Counted from the first letter of the stretch, positions 11,180 through 23,563 are shown. The stretch is DNA of 64,000 bases from Ottelia alismoides (GCA_037367405.1 JAZKJV010002329.1:434001-498000); one strand, 5' to 3'. The notes: generated by a model not told the origin, from the letters alone. Numbers and translations: made by a program.

Positions 11180-13132
11180 TGATAATCGAAAAACGAAGGC
11201 TCGGGTATAAGGTGCTAAACGGTCGTTGCGACCCAAGCGATCAGGGTCGATCAATCAAGAAAAATAGACCACCAATAAAGATAAAATCAAATCGAAACAA
11301 GCTAGCGGTCTTGCTATTAGTTTAACCTGGTATAGCGACCAGGGTCAAACACAAGGAGCACGAATTGGCCTTGCGGCCTACGAAGTAGTCAAAAAGGAAA
11401 GAAAAAGAAATAAAAATGTATTTTTGGTGGTTTTTAAGTCTTTTTTTTATTTTTTTTTGGATTTTTAAGGTATAAAGAAAATAATAAAAACATGAAAACA
11501 AGGCACTTCAACAATTTATTAAATGCACTAAAAATCAACCAAAAATTCAAATAAAAATATTTTTGTGTGTGTTATAATTTTTACTGTTTTTAGTGAATTT
11601 TTGGGATTTTTCTAATGTTTATTTAATTTTCTAAAAATGAAACAGTGCAAAAAGATAAAAACAATGTCCAGCCAAGCTTAAGGGGTTTAGATAAAATATC
11701 TAAAAACCCCCAAAAAGCCTATAGGTAATTTTCCTGTATATAAACACTACAACGAAAATTGAGCCACTAGATTTATGATTTTTGGGTTTTTAAATTATTT
11801 ATTAGAATTTTAGGAGTTTTAAGTTTTTTTTAATTTTTAGGTGTTTTAGGAAATGAAAAATAGCCAAAATTGGCTAGAAAATCAAGCAAGCAAAGACAAA
11901 CAGTAAGTAATTTTTTTGTAATTTTTAGATAGATTTAATATTTTTTTGTGATTTTTAAAGTCTAACAGTAATAAAAAGTGATGTTTTTGAATTTTTAAAA
12001 ATATCAAAACAAAACAAAAATGTCTCCAAAATTTCCAGAAAATTTTACACTATGGCAAGAGCCATGTATCCAATTTTCGTTGGATTTGGAGTATATTTGC
12101 TATTTTATTAAAATCAAACACAAGGGCACAGTACACAGGGACCAAAACGCAAATGCCAGGAGTCCTGGGGGGTCTGGTGCAAAATACCCAGGAGATCACG
12201 CGTGTGGCGTGTGCCTGGGGCACTCAGGAACCCAAATGTGATAAAAACTAAGTCCAAGGGCTAGTCTGCAAATAACCCAAAAATAAACGCACAAGCACAA
12301 TTACTCTACGCACAGGGGTATAAATGAAAATACTCAAAAGTTTTCATTCAATCCATAATATCTCAGAACTACAAGGTATTAAATGCAAAAAGCCCAGAAA
12401 ACTATGTGTCGAAGCACGTGCTACACCATACACAGGGGCATAAATGCAAAGAAAGTAAAGTGCAGGGTCCTCTATGTAAATGTATCAAAAACTAAACAAC
12501 TAGATAACGTATTTACAGGACTAATGCTAAATAACAGTAAAGATAGGGCCTAAGGGTAAATTACCCTTTATTAAGGCGAGCCGCTGGATGGTTGCCACGT
12601 AGGGAATCGAATGGTCTGGATCGGGTGGCACCCCAGCGCTGAGCTTCTCTGGCGAATCCAACGATCAGTGCCTCGCCACGTGTAGATCTGACGGTGACTG
12701 TGCGTCGCGGCTGAGCCTCGCTGGATCGATGGCTGGGATCTCCTCTCCAAAGATCTGACGGTGAAGGGACCTCCTCAGATGGACGGTCGAGATATGAACT
12801 GGAGGTCGAGGGCGATCGAATGGTGACGGAGGATGCTGGACGAACTAGACGCCGACGACTTTCGCCGGACTCGTGGCGGCGTTGCTGTCCTCCTGGAAGC
12901 ACACTGAAGATCGGAGAAGGAACTTGGAATGCTTCCGCGTCGAGTGGTGGTCTCCGATGACCCAGCCGAGCTCTGGAGAGCTCCGGCGAGGTCGGCAGAG
13001 GTGAAGCTTCTGGACCCAATGGTCCAAGCCCTCAGATGGGCTTGGATGAACCTGCAAAATAGACCAGACAGCTCGCGGGTCGAGGGCAAACTGCCTCGAC
13101 CTGGTTAGGTGGAGTGAAGGTGGTCGGAGGGT
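11180..13132 (-). repeat. 3' LTR of element D, distal part
   Basis: It is nearly identical to 59333-61316. It lacks about 32 bases present at 60407-60438 in the other LTR, a loss bounded by short AAGTCC-like repeats. The LTR is cut at 13132 by element B and continues at 31793. Frames such as 12020-12241 and the minus-strand frames at 12561-13204 are chance frames in LTR sequence. Confidence 0.93.
13128..13132. repeat. Target-site duplication of element B, left copy (AGGGT)
   Basis: AGGGT precedes the LTR terminus TGATAATC at 13133. The second copy is at 31788-31792. Confidence 0.92.
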
Positions 13133-16100
13133 TGATAATCTCAAAAATCGATGTGGTTGTATCGACTCACAAGGCGAGTCAACAGTCGGTGTTTGACCAC
13201 ACAAAATCTGAAATTAATCAACAGTTAACCCACACTAAAGATCAATGAATTAGAAATAATGTGGAGTTAAAATTTATTTTTAACTCTGCACAAATGGTGT
13301 ATAGTGTCAAGTATGCAAAGAGTTCGAACACAAGGAGCAAGCAGGGTAGATCAAAAATGTGCTCAAGTGAATGTGTGTGTGTGAAGTGTCTACACTAAGC
13401 AAGCAAGCAAATAAAATTTTTGTGGGTTTTTAATTTTTAAAATTTTTTTTATAGTTTTATATTTTATATTTTTTTAATTTTCAATATTGGAAAATAAAGA
13501 CAATGTAATGAAAGGCAAGATAAAATATTTATAAAAATAAGCAAAAATAACCAAAAATTTAGAAATAAAGTGTTTTTGATATTTTTAGGATTTTTTACTG
13601 TTTTTGTGATTTTTGGGGATTTTTCAAGGTGTTTTTGGTATTTTTAATTACAGAAATAAGAGAAAACGGTGACAAAGTTGCTGGCTGGGGGTAAAACTGG
13701 AATCAAAAATAACAAACAGCAACCAAAAATTTTCAAACTAATTTTAAAATAAATAGAACAAAATATGGAACAAATAGAACCTGAATTTGCATTTTTTTTG
13801 GAGTTTTCTTTGAATTTATATATTTTTTTTGAAGTTTTTGAGTGTTTTCTAATTTTTAGTGTTTTTCTTTTGAGATTTTTAATGATTTTTGGACTGACAC
13901 TAAATTAGGTTAAAATAGACACTAGGTAATTTTTTTGGAATTTTTCGAAGTGTTTTAATATTTTTTTGGCATTTTCTAAACTAGACAGTAGGGAAAAAGC
14001 ATGTTTTTGATTTTTAATAAATATAAAAATAAAACAAAATCAAAAACTAAAATGATAGCGTCAAAGTACACGTGTCCAAGAACTGAACCCTATTTTTGTG
14101 GAATTTTTGGACTTAAAATGATAGTTCAAATAAATACAACAAGCATCCAATCAATCAACAGGCCTGGTAGGGGCATTTATGCAATTTACAAAACATCCAG
14201 GGGCTCACATGCAATTTTCCACAAAATATTGAACTGAATATTCGATTTATAGCACTAAAACACAATTACAAAACCCGCCTGGGTACACTAGCAATTTTCC
14301 CACCAAGGCGCGTGACTTGCACGCGCCTGGCGAGGACTAGAATGTAATATCCAAAACCCAGAGGGCTTAATTGCAAATTTCCCAAAAATATAACATGTGA
14401 TGTCACAGTTTTGGTACTAAAACGAAATACAAACAAAGCCAAGGGTCCCTCTGCAAAATGCCCACACCTCACGTGTACAGGTCACATGAGGTGACGCGGC
14501 GAAGGACCTGGATGCAAATATGGAAAGCTCGGGGGTCTTTATGCAAATAACCCAAAGTTTTTACACTACAGATGAAAGTTTAAATATTAAATAATAAATA
14601 CAAAAGGCGCGAGGGTGTAAATGCAAAATACCCTCGACGCGCGATCCGACGGCGATGGAGTTGCCACTTGACACGTGGCGCGTTGTGGACGGCCGATGAC
14701 GCTTCGTGGATCAGCGGCTGAGATTAGATCTTCCAGGGAAGATCAACGTTCGAGGGGTGGCGCGATCCAACGGCGACTGTGCGATGTGGAGGAGACGCCC
14801 TGATCGGACGGTGGCGAAGGCGGCTGGACGAACATGGCGGAGCTCCGACTGGGCGAGGTTCCTCGAGCTCCTCCGGCCGACTCCGGTGACTTCTGGGCTT
14901 CAAAATTGGGCTGGAGCCTCCTCTGGTCCTCCTCTATCTCCTGGGGGCGTCAAAAAGCCACGGCGGTGGTCGTGGTGCTCGCTGGTGGCTGACGGAGCTG
15001 GAGGGCTTCGTTAGCTCCGGCGAGCTTCAAAACTCGCCTCCAGGTGGCTTTGCTTGGGCTTTGACCTGCAAGAATGGTCAACGGGTCCAGGGCAAACTGC
15101 CTGGACCATTGGATGGTCGGGGAGAAGCGCGAATCGAACTAGGGGTGCACGGCCGGAGGTGCGCTCCGGCCAAGGTGCTTGATTAAGCGAGATAGTCGAT
15201 GGAACTTGGATTTTTTTGTAGATTTTCGAAGCTAAGGGTAACAGGAAACTAACGGACGAAATAAAAAGGCGGGGGAAAGCCCTCGATGGCCGGAGCCAGA
15301 GGGAGGAGCAAACCTCGATCGGCGACTTCGCGGGAGGTAGGGGAAGCACCTCCGACCTCGGGAGCCTTGGCTGAAGAGCCCACGACGGAGCTGTCACCTC
15401 CAGGTAGCTCTGGAGCACGAAAGAGGCGCGGGGGGTGGACCGAAGGGTGTTCGAATTCGAATTGAAAGGTGGGGGGTTAGTTTTAAGTGGGTTGACCCGA
15501 GGTGACAGGGGTTAGAAGAACGAGGTACCACAGGTGCGTCGATGATCCACAGCCCAAGATGAAGCTTGGGCGGGCATCCTTGATAGAAGGGCTACAAAAG
15601 TCATGAAGAGTGTTTCATGATTTGATGAAAGGGGTGACCTCGAAAAAAGGGTGAAGATAGGTCAAAACCAACCTCTGACAGGCGCACATGGGTGAAGGGC
15701 GGGCAGTTGACCAGAGTCAACAAATGCCGCCCCCTGGTTGGTCCACGTGGACCAACCAGGAAAAACCCTGCGGAAATGTTTTAATAATTCATTTAAAAAT
15801 AGAAAAAGGCCGAATTAAATTATGATTATAAAATAAAAATATTTGTTATTTTCTGTAGTATTTTATTATGAATTTTAATTATTTTTATAACTTGGATTTT
15901 TACAAGTTACCTTTATAGCCTTATATAGGTATATTATCTATATAGTTTATTAATTTATTTTTATTTTGTGTATTTTATCTTTATTATTTTCATTTCTTAT
16001 TTTCTAAAATTATGAAATACTTTTATCTACACAAATATATTTTTATTTAATTTTGCTGATATGTTTTGTATATTTAATAAAATACAAGTATGTTTTGTAT

Positions 16101-16943
16101 AGGTATATGTATAGGCAGTATACCTATGTATTCTTTATACAAGTATATTTATTTTGTAATTTCTTTGCATTTTTATTCTGATTTTAATGCACATATATAT
16201 TATAAGTAATATTTACATAATTATAAAAATATAAAAATGAATAATAATGAATAAAAAATAAATTGTATATTTTATCTGTACAAGTATACAATAGGGGTCC
16301 AAAACTCAACTTTCAAACCGTAGCTCCGCCAAATGCGAAACCACCACCATTAAATAGATTATTTTATTCTATATACAATTAAAGGTGAGTTTGCTACATT
16401 ATACAATTGAAGGTGAGTTTGCTACATTTGGAGTTGTCAGTTGTGAGATACGGGTCTGGGAAGTTGGGATTCTGGATTCTTATTCAGACCATAACTTTTC
16501 ATCTGTGTATTATTTTTCTGTGAAATCAATTTTGTATTTTTCTATATAAAATGATCTACAACTTTCATGTAAAAAGTTTCTTTATTTGATGTATAAAAAG
16601 TGGAACCAAAAATAGGTCCCAAAATGAATAAAGAATGAATAGAATTTTATAGGTATTTATACTGTATTTTTGGCCCTTATCTCCCCCTACTTTATTCCTT
16701 GCCGACCTATTCATCAAGATGCCTAGGTCTCGAGGTTTTGGGTCATAAAATATTTACAATATTTTATTCTTTTTCTTTTCTTTATTTATTCTATAATTTT
16801 GGCTTTAATTACAGTATTTTATACATTATTTGAATGCTCATGCATGAATGTTAAGATGCTCTATTTAATGCTATTTACAGGCATTTGCTAGGGTTTTTGG
16901 TGCCTAAATGATAGAATAAAGATGATGAAATATGGATTCATCA
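13133..16943 (-). repeat. 3' LTR of element B (3811 bp)
   Basis: Termini are TGATAATC...GGATTCATCA on the plus strand. It matches 28006-31787 along its whole length. It contains a local tandem duplication of about 33 bases at 16378-16433 (GGTGAGTTTGCTACATT twice) that is single in the other LTR. A 28-bp palindrome centred on CACGTG lies at 15733-15760. It carries no gene; the frames in its GC-rich middle (14706-15418) are chance frames. Confidence 0.95.
15733..15760. promoter_or_regulatory. 28-bp perfect palindrome with central G-box in LTR B
   Basis: Each arm is CCTGGTTGGTCCAC and the centre is CACGTG. The copy in the other LTR (30604-30631) is also perfect. A G-box palindrome is a classical bZIP/bHLH binding site in plants. 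The AT-rich DNA to its right corresponds to upstream U3 on the minus strand, so the site would lie upstream of the GC-rich transcribed part. The function is inferred. Confidence 0.6.
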
Positions 16944-16957
16944 TCCCCCTATACTTT
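16944..16957 (-). other. Polypurine tract of element B
   Basis: On the minus strand AAAGTATAGGGGGA abuts the LTR start TGATGAATCC. It is the plus-strand DNA primer site. Elements C and D have AAGTATAGGGGGA and AAGTATAGGGGAG at the same place. Confidence 0.88.
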
Positions 16958-18892
16958 ACCTTTGCTAGTCCCTAGCAAACACTTATGCAATAAGTGCAAA
17001 AAGAAAAGAAAGAAAAGAAAAAGAAGAACTTGGATTTTATCTGATTATCAAACTTGCCTTCACAAAATCAAAGTTTGGAGCTTAAGTCGGACCTTTGGAA
17101 TTTTAGTGCAGGCGGAACCTTAGTGAGAACCGTGTTTGAAATCCGACAGTCCTTGAGAATCCCAAAAATCTGTTTAAGTCTCCTCAATAGCCAGGTCAGA
17201 AATACTTCAACTCATACGCAAATTCTTACGACTATGAATCTGACTCGTACAGTGTAAGTGATGGTGGCTCTCCCCAACTAGAATGACAAAGAAACTGACT
17301 TCTCCAGTACGAAAACCCAATGATTCCCCAATCCAATGACTCCATCCTCGAGGAGCGGGGTATTCCCTTCTAAGTTCAAGTGGCAACCAGCTCAAGAGGA
17401 GGGGGTAAAGAGAAGAATGGACGGTAGCCAGTGTAGCTACCTATCCTGGGATGCAAGACCAGTGTAGTCAAGTCATCCTGCTGCAGGCTCACATATTTGA
17501 CTTTGGAACTCAAGCTTGCTTATTGACTTTGTACATACTTGCAGGCTTTTTATTTTTGTACATGCCTGAACATTTTTTTTTGAATACTATATACAGCAGC
17601 ATTTACATAAGGAGTTTTTCCTCTTGAGCCAGTAGATTATCCCTCTTTTGAAGCTTTATTGCAACCCACAGCCTCCTGTCTTTAGACTTCCTAATCACTG
17701 GACGGGTTGGGGTGCACTTCCCTCCCTAGAGGAGGACAAGTGTTTCCACTTGTGTGTGTCTCATACCGGCAAATCCAATCCCCTCACCACTCCAACTGAG
17801 TTGAGCCATGTGAAAGGTGCAAGTGTCCAAGTTAGGTCATTATCAACAAGAGTCGTGCGTGTGTTCCGAAATACTCTACTTAGGCAGTCAAGAATCCATT
17901 GAACCAAGTCCCCTGATCCTCAAAGAATTAAGTCAACTAGACCTGAAGTACCTCAAACCCAGTTCCTATAAGGTTCCTGGTATTAGGTAGATTTTAAGGT
18001 CCAATCAAGCTCCAATCTTCGGATTTTACTTAGACTTGTTCAACTATCAAACTCAATCCGAAAAATGCGAGTGCCATGCAAATACCATGCAGAAAATATT
18101 TTTGTGATGCAATTTTCAAGGCTTTTGAACTTTTTATGGATTTTTGAAAAGATGATGATGATGCATATGCATTTTTTTTGTCTTTTTCAAAACGATTTTT
18201 CAAATGTTTTTGGATTTTAGTTTTGCAAATGTTTTTGGGAATTTTTTGAAAACAAAAAGATTTTGGCTGAAAAATAGGTTAAAATATGTACACGGGAGTG
18301 CTTCTTATATGTACAAGAAGTGGATTTTAAGGATTTACAAGGGTAAGTGGTCAATTTTATACATATATATAGGTAGTGGATTTTGGTGTGATGTATGTAT
18401 TCCTCAAACTTATTTGACACAAGCTTTTCACACAATTTTTGAAAACTATAGTCCAAATTAATTTTTACAAACATTTTACACACATTTGAAAACATTTTTG
18501 CAAAGGCTTTCAAAACAGTATATATAGGTTTTTCAAATCATTTTTGCAACCATTTTCAAACCATTTGCAAATCATTTTTCAAACATTTTATTTCACACAA
18601 AGAAAATAAATTTTACAATTCACACATTTTTACACAGGTTGAAAACATGTAACAAAATATTTTGAAAATAGTTTTCAATAGATGTTCACAAAGATTTTCG
18701 AACTATTTTTCAAACATTTTGCAAAAAACATTTTCACCTGATTTATTAATCAGTAAATACAAAAAGATTTCGAGGAATAACCACATCTTTTTATTAAGGT
18801 TTTTTAATGAATTTTAAAGAATGATTAGCCATATTTATTAGGAAAATACGAAAGTACGAGTTATGGCTAAAGTATATACGTAGTATATACGA

Positions 18893-19250
18893 CCCCCCTA
18901 TACTTAGCTTGAGCTATGTCCTCATAGATCGGAGAGAAAAGAGAAGACATAAATCGTACTAAGTATAGATGAGTCGAACGAATAAATGAATGAACCAATG
19001 AATGAGAAGTTGACCGTCCCCCCTATACTTAGGATCAAATAATCCTAAGTATAGCAGACTGTACACAACGCAGGGAGGGTCAAGGGTGGGAATGAACAGA
19101 TCGTACTCAGATTGTCTCCCCCTATACTTAGGGTAAAATATCCTTAAGTATAGACAAGAAGAGGAGACAATGGAGAGGATCGAAGAGAATGGAACAACTC
19201 GGGGTGCCAACCCCCCTATACTTAGGACAAAGTACGTCCTAAGTATGGAA
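18893..19250 (-). repeat. Array of four polypurine-tract hairpins (element B)
   Basis: Four inverted repeats start at about 18893, 19021, 19120 and 19211. The clearest has CTATACTTAGGAT (19023-19035) pairing with ATCCTAAGTATAG (19042-19054) over a six-base loop. On the coding strand each hairpin ends CTAAGTATAGGGGG, the core of the element's own polypurine tract at 16944-16957. The hairpin nearest the 3' LTR (18893-18968) is longer and imperfect. D and C have equivalent arrays. Confidence 0.85.
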
Positions 19251-19300
19251 AACTGTCCGCAAGGGCGGCACCTTTTTGATAGATGAAGAAGGTAGAAATG

Positions 19301-19337
19301 GAAAAGAAGAAAAGAAGAAAAGAAGAAAAGAAGAAAA
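19301..19337. repeat. Short tandem repeat, 8-bp unit GAAAAGAA
   Basis: Four copies in a row lie just downstream of element B's pol on the coding-strand side. This is low-complexity sequence. Confidence 0.8.
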
Positions 19338-19441
19338 TAAATCAACAGATGAAAGTGATATGAACAGATGGATCTGTACGGCGGAGGATAACATTGATCA
19401 CCATGTATGAGATGCATATGATCAGAGTCAAAGGACACATC

Positions 19442-22400
19442 TCATACCAGAAGAATGGGGGCAACGTCCATGGTCGGCGGATCATGATCAAGATATAGTT
19501 TCAGGCGTTGACCATTGACGCGGAAGGTAGAGGAAGATGACGGTTCAGATATGTCGATGCTGCCATTGTCATGCACCTTCCTGACCACATACGGACCTTT
19601 CCACTTACTCTGCAACTTCCCTGGGAATAATTTCAGCCTGGAATCAAACAACCATACTCTCTGATCTGGCTCAAACTGTTTATGGCTGATATGCGAATCG
19701 TGTCATGTCTTCACTTTTTCCTTGTACTGTAGGCTGTTGGAAAAGGCTGTGTCTCTAAGTTCTTCCAGGGCTGCCAATTCTGCTCTTCTCTAGTCTCCTA
19801 TACTCTCCGGATCTAACAGCAACTCAGTAACTGCCCAAAAAGATTTGTGCTTGATCTCCACTAGCAAATGGCACGGCTTGCCATAGACGAGACAAAAGGG
19901 AGATGTCCCTAATGGATTTTTGAAAGAAGTCCGATAAGCCCATAAGACCGAGTCCAAAAGCTGTGACCAATCCTTTCGGTCTGGGCGGACAACTTTCTGC
20001 AAGATAGTCTTTATCTCCCGATTCGATACTTCGGCAAGACCATTAGTCTGAGGGTGATATGGAGTGGCAACCCGATGGTCAATGCCGAACTCGTCTGCAA
20101 GGGCCCTGACTTTGTTATTGATGAAATGAGACCCCCCGTCTGAAATCAAGACTCTAGGTACCCCGAACCGTGAAATGATATTTTTCCTCAAGAACTTGCA
20201 AACGGTTTTGGCATCTGCGGCTCGGGCGGGGATGGCCTCAACCCATCGGCTTACATAATCCACAGCGAGCAAAATATGCTCGAATCCCTGACTCTTAGGA
20301 AATGGGCCCATGAAATAAATCCCCCATGCATCAAAAACCTCACAAAAGTGAATGGGTTGCATGGGCATCATGTCTCTCTGTCCGCAGGTTCTCATTTTCT
20401 GACAGTCAGTACATCTCTTCACGAACTCATCAGAATCCCTGAAGAGGGTAGGCCACCATAGGCCGGATTGAAGCACCTTCTGTGTTGTTCTTTTTCCACA
20501 ATGATGTCCTCCTGCCTCAAGCTTGTGGCAGTATGTGAGGACGCTATGATGCTCTTCTTGAGGAATGCACCTCCTCCAGATACTGTCCCCTCCTTCATGA
20601 TAAAGGACGGGATCCTCCCAATGGTAAAACTTGGCCTTCGCCAGGAAGGTCTCGAGTTTCTGCCTGGGCCATCCTTGTGGGACCGTCTTGGCAACAAGAT
20701 AGTTCACAATGTCAGCATACCACGGGAGTGAGGTGACAGCCAAGATCGCCTCATCTGGAGAAGTCTCGGTAATAGGTGCACTGGGCTCAGATTCCTCAAG
20801 ATTCTCCAATCTGGAGAGATGATCCGTCACCACATTCTTGACTCCAGGCTTGTCCTTAATCTCTATATCAAATTCTTGGAGTAGAAGGATCCATCTGGTG
20901 AGACGTGCTTTGGCATCCTTCTTAGCCATTAGGTACCGGATGGCGGTATGATCAGTGTAGATGGTTACTCTAGATCCGAGAATGTAAGATCTATACTTAT
21001 CAAGAGCGAAGACTACGACCAGCATCTCTTTCTCAGTCACAGTGTAATTCCGCTGCGCGGCATCCAAGGTTCGGCTGGCGTAGTGAATGGCAAAGGGTAG
21101 TCCATCCCTCCTCTGTCCGAGCACAACCCCAACGGTAAAATCTGAAGCATCCGTCATGATCTCGAATGGGAGAGACCAATCGGGTGGCTGAAGGACAGGA
21201 GCAAAAACAACCATATTCTTGAGAATCTCAAATGATTCAAGACACTTATCATTAACAATAAACTCGGTGTCTTTAGTCAGCAAGTCAGTGAGCGGCCGGG
21301 CAATTCGGCTGAAGTCCTGAATGAACCGTCGGTAGAAACCGACATGCCCCAGAAAAGACCGTAACTGACGCAAATTGGACGGTGGATTGAGTTTTTTGAT
21401 GATATCCACCTTAGCCGGATCGACCTCCATGCCCCTGTTGGAGATGATATGACCAAGGACCGTCCCTTGGGTCATCATGAAATGACTCTTCTCCCAGGAT
21501 AAAACATGGTTGACCTCAATGCAGCACTTGAGCACACGGTCTAGGCAGTCAAGACAAGCGTCGAACCCATCGCCATAGACCGAGAAGTCATCCATGAAGA
21601 CCTCTAAACAGTCACCCACCATGTCCGAGAAGATGGACAACATGCACCTTTGGAATGTCGCCGGAGCGTTACATAGACCAAAGGGCATCCGTCTGAAAGC
21701 ATACGTCCCAAACGGACAGGTGAATGTCGTTTTCTCCTGGTCTTCGGGCGCAATGGCCACTTGATTATATCCAGAGTACCCGTCAAGAAAGCAATAATGA
21801 CTCTTCCCAGCTAGCCGCTCGATAATCTGATCAATGAATGGTAGCGGGAAGTGATCCTTCTTGGTGGCCTCATTCAATCGTCTGTAGTCCACACAGACAC
21901 TCCAAGAAGTTGGTACTCTGGTAGCGATCTCCTCTCCAGACTCATTGACAACTGTAGTGATACCCGTCTTCTTGGGTACCACATGTAGCGGACTTACCCA
22001 TTTGGAGTCGGAGATGGGATAGATAAAATCGGCGCTCCACCACTTGGAAATTTCTTTCATGACTACGTCTCGAAGATTCGGGTTTAGCCGTCGTTGGAAC
22101 TCACGCGACGGCTTAGCGTTATCCTCAAGATAGATGTGGTGAGAGCAAAGATTTGGGCTCAGCCCCTGGAGATCAGCTATACTCCACCCGATTGCCTTGC
22201 GGTTTCTTTCAAGAACCTCCATCAGACGAGATTCTTATTCTCCAGTCAAATATGCTGAGATAATGACTGGGTACATTTCTGGCTCACCCGCAAGGAATCT
22301 ATATGTCATCGACTGCGACAGAGGTTTCCGTTCTGGACAACTGGGAGGTGGCAGATCTGGCTTCTGATATGTCTGTATAAATGCTACCAAGTCTGCATGG

Positions 22401-23563
22401 GAGAACTCTCGCTCTGCATGAATTTCTGACGAAGGGCGGCCTGCTGAATCATCAATGAACTGCACTGGCTCACACTCTGTCGTGGTTGTCGGCTCGGAAG
22501 GAATCAGACAAGGAAAATAATCATCAAAGTCATCCCAGTCAATGTCTGAATCCGAGGGATCTGATGAAGATGAACATGATTGAAATTCCTCAGCACCACT
22601 CATCACAACACTGTCAGCTTCAGATATATCCTCATCCAGGGATGTGCTCTCCCGACTCTCGACTGCCATGAGCTCGAGATATAGTGAATCTGTGGGCAAG
22701 GCGAGGGTCGGTGCTACGGGATCTTTCTAGTTGGATTCATCATCAGTCATCTCAAAATCACAAACCTGGTGGACGTCTAGCTCTTCCTCTGTCATCTGCT
22801 CGGCTTCGCTGGATTGCTCTGAGCATGCCAACTCTCTGGCTCTGGTTTCCTCGATCGTCTCTATTTGTATGGTTTTGCCCTCTACGCGAAAGCATACCTT
22901 CCCACTATCATGGTCGGTCACCGCCTTGGCTGTGGCCAAGAATGGACGTCCGAGAATGATGGGGGCATCAGTTACCGACTCAGGGATCTCCATGTCCAAC
23001 ACAACGAAGTCCACGGGGAATTTCAGGCACTGAATAGTAACGACCACGTCTTTCAATAACCCCTTCTGCCTCTTAGTCGACCTATCAGCAAACTGAAGGA
23101 CTGTCCTGCTCCTAAGAAGAGGACCAAACTCGAATCGGTCGAGTAAGGCTGCCGGAAGAAGGTTAATTGAAGAGCCGCTGTCTAATAGAGTACGATCAAA
23201 CTACTGCTCCTGAATCTCGCATCTGACATAGGGAGCTCCTGCATCTGGTCGCTTAGCTGGCAGCTTGTTCTGGATGGTGCAGCAAGTGGACTGAGTGAGC
23301 ACATGGATTTGATCTCTGTGATTCCTCCTCTTCCTACGGACGGTAGTCTTCTCTTTTAGGTTCTTCTTGAAGAGGGGGATGTGCTCAAGTGCTTCTTGTA
23401 GAGTCAGCTGAATATGGAATCTGTCTATCATCTGATTGCCGAACTCTACCTGCTGGTCCTTTTTTGGGTTTTCTTTTTTATTCCCCTTCGCACGGCGGAG
23501 CGCCTCAGGGAAGGGGATGGTAGGGGCCTCCTCAGATGGAGGTCTAGGGATCAGTCCCTGTGC
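19442..23563 (-). pseudogene. pro-pol: Element B protease-RT-RNase H-integrase, broken by stops
   Basis: Going down the minus strand, the protease region starts near 23431 (MIDRFHIQLTLQEAL) and holds IILGRPFLATAKAV near 22935-22975. RT ([27 protein letters not shown] at 21587-21592) and RNase H (MTDASDF near 21150, [10 protein letters not shown] near 20945) follow. Integrase has a C-x2-C end of the zinc domain (CTDCQK), SDGGSHF and [12 protein letters not shown], then a GPY-type C-terminus (KWKGPYVV near 19590). Stop codons lie at 23201, 22727, 22235 (CAA to TAA type), 19790 (CAG to TAG type) and 19703 (TGG to TGA type). The first catalytic Asp of integrase is Tyr (codon at 20315-20317). The frame otherwise holds over more than 4 kb, so decay is recent. 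This copy cannot make an active integrase. Confidence 0.93.

Larger units (their letters stand above)
16958..19441 (-). other. 3' noncoding region of element B
   Basis: About 2.5 kb between the end of pol and the polypurine tract. No env-like frame with signal peptide and membrane anchor is seen; the longest minus-strand frames (18217-18513, 18959-19438) are low in complexity. The region holds a four-hairpin array (18893-19250), a short tandem repeat (19301-19337), and blocks nearly identical to element D's 3' region (17343-17380 and 17609-17668 against 33873-33910 and 34180-34240). Confidence 0.75.

Noticed and set aside
12561..13204. Several minus-strand frames of 100-150 codons in the D LTR (repeated at 60745-61240)
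   Set aside because: They lie in the U3/leader part of an LTR, overlap one another in different frames and show no recognisable domain.
18893..19250. Regular spaced repeats considered as a CRISPR-like array
   Set aside because: Units are inverted repeats with variable spacing tied to retrotransposon 3' ends in a plant genome; no spacers, leader or cas genes.
18959..19438. 159-codon minus-strand frame considered as a remnant env-like gene
   Set aside because: The frame runs through the hairpin array, where low-complexity Leu/Phe/Tyr-rich sequence mimics membrane segments. It has no counterpart of similar content in D or C.
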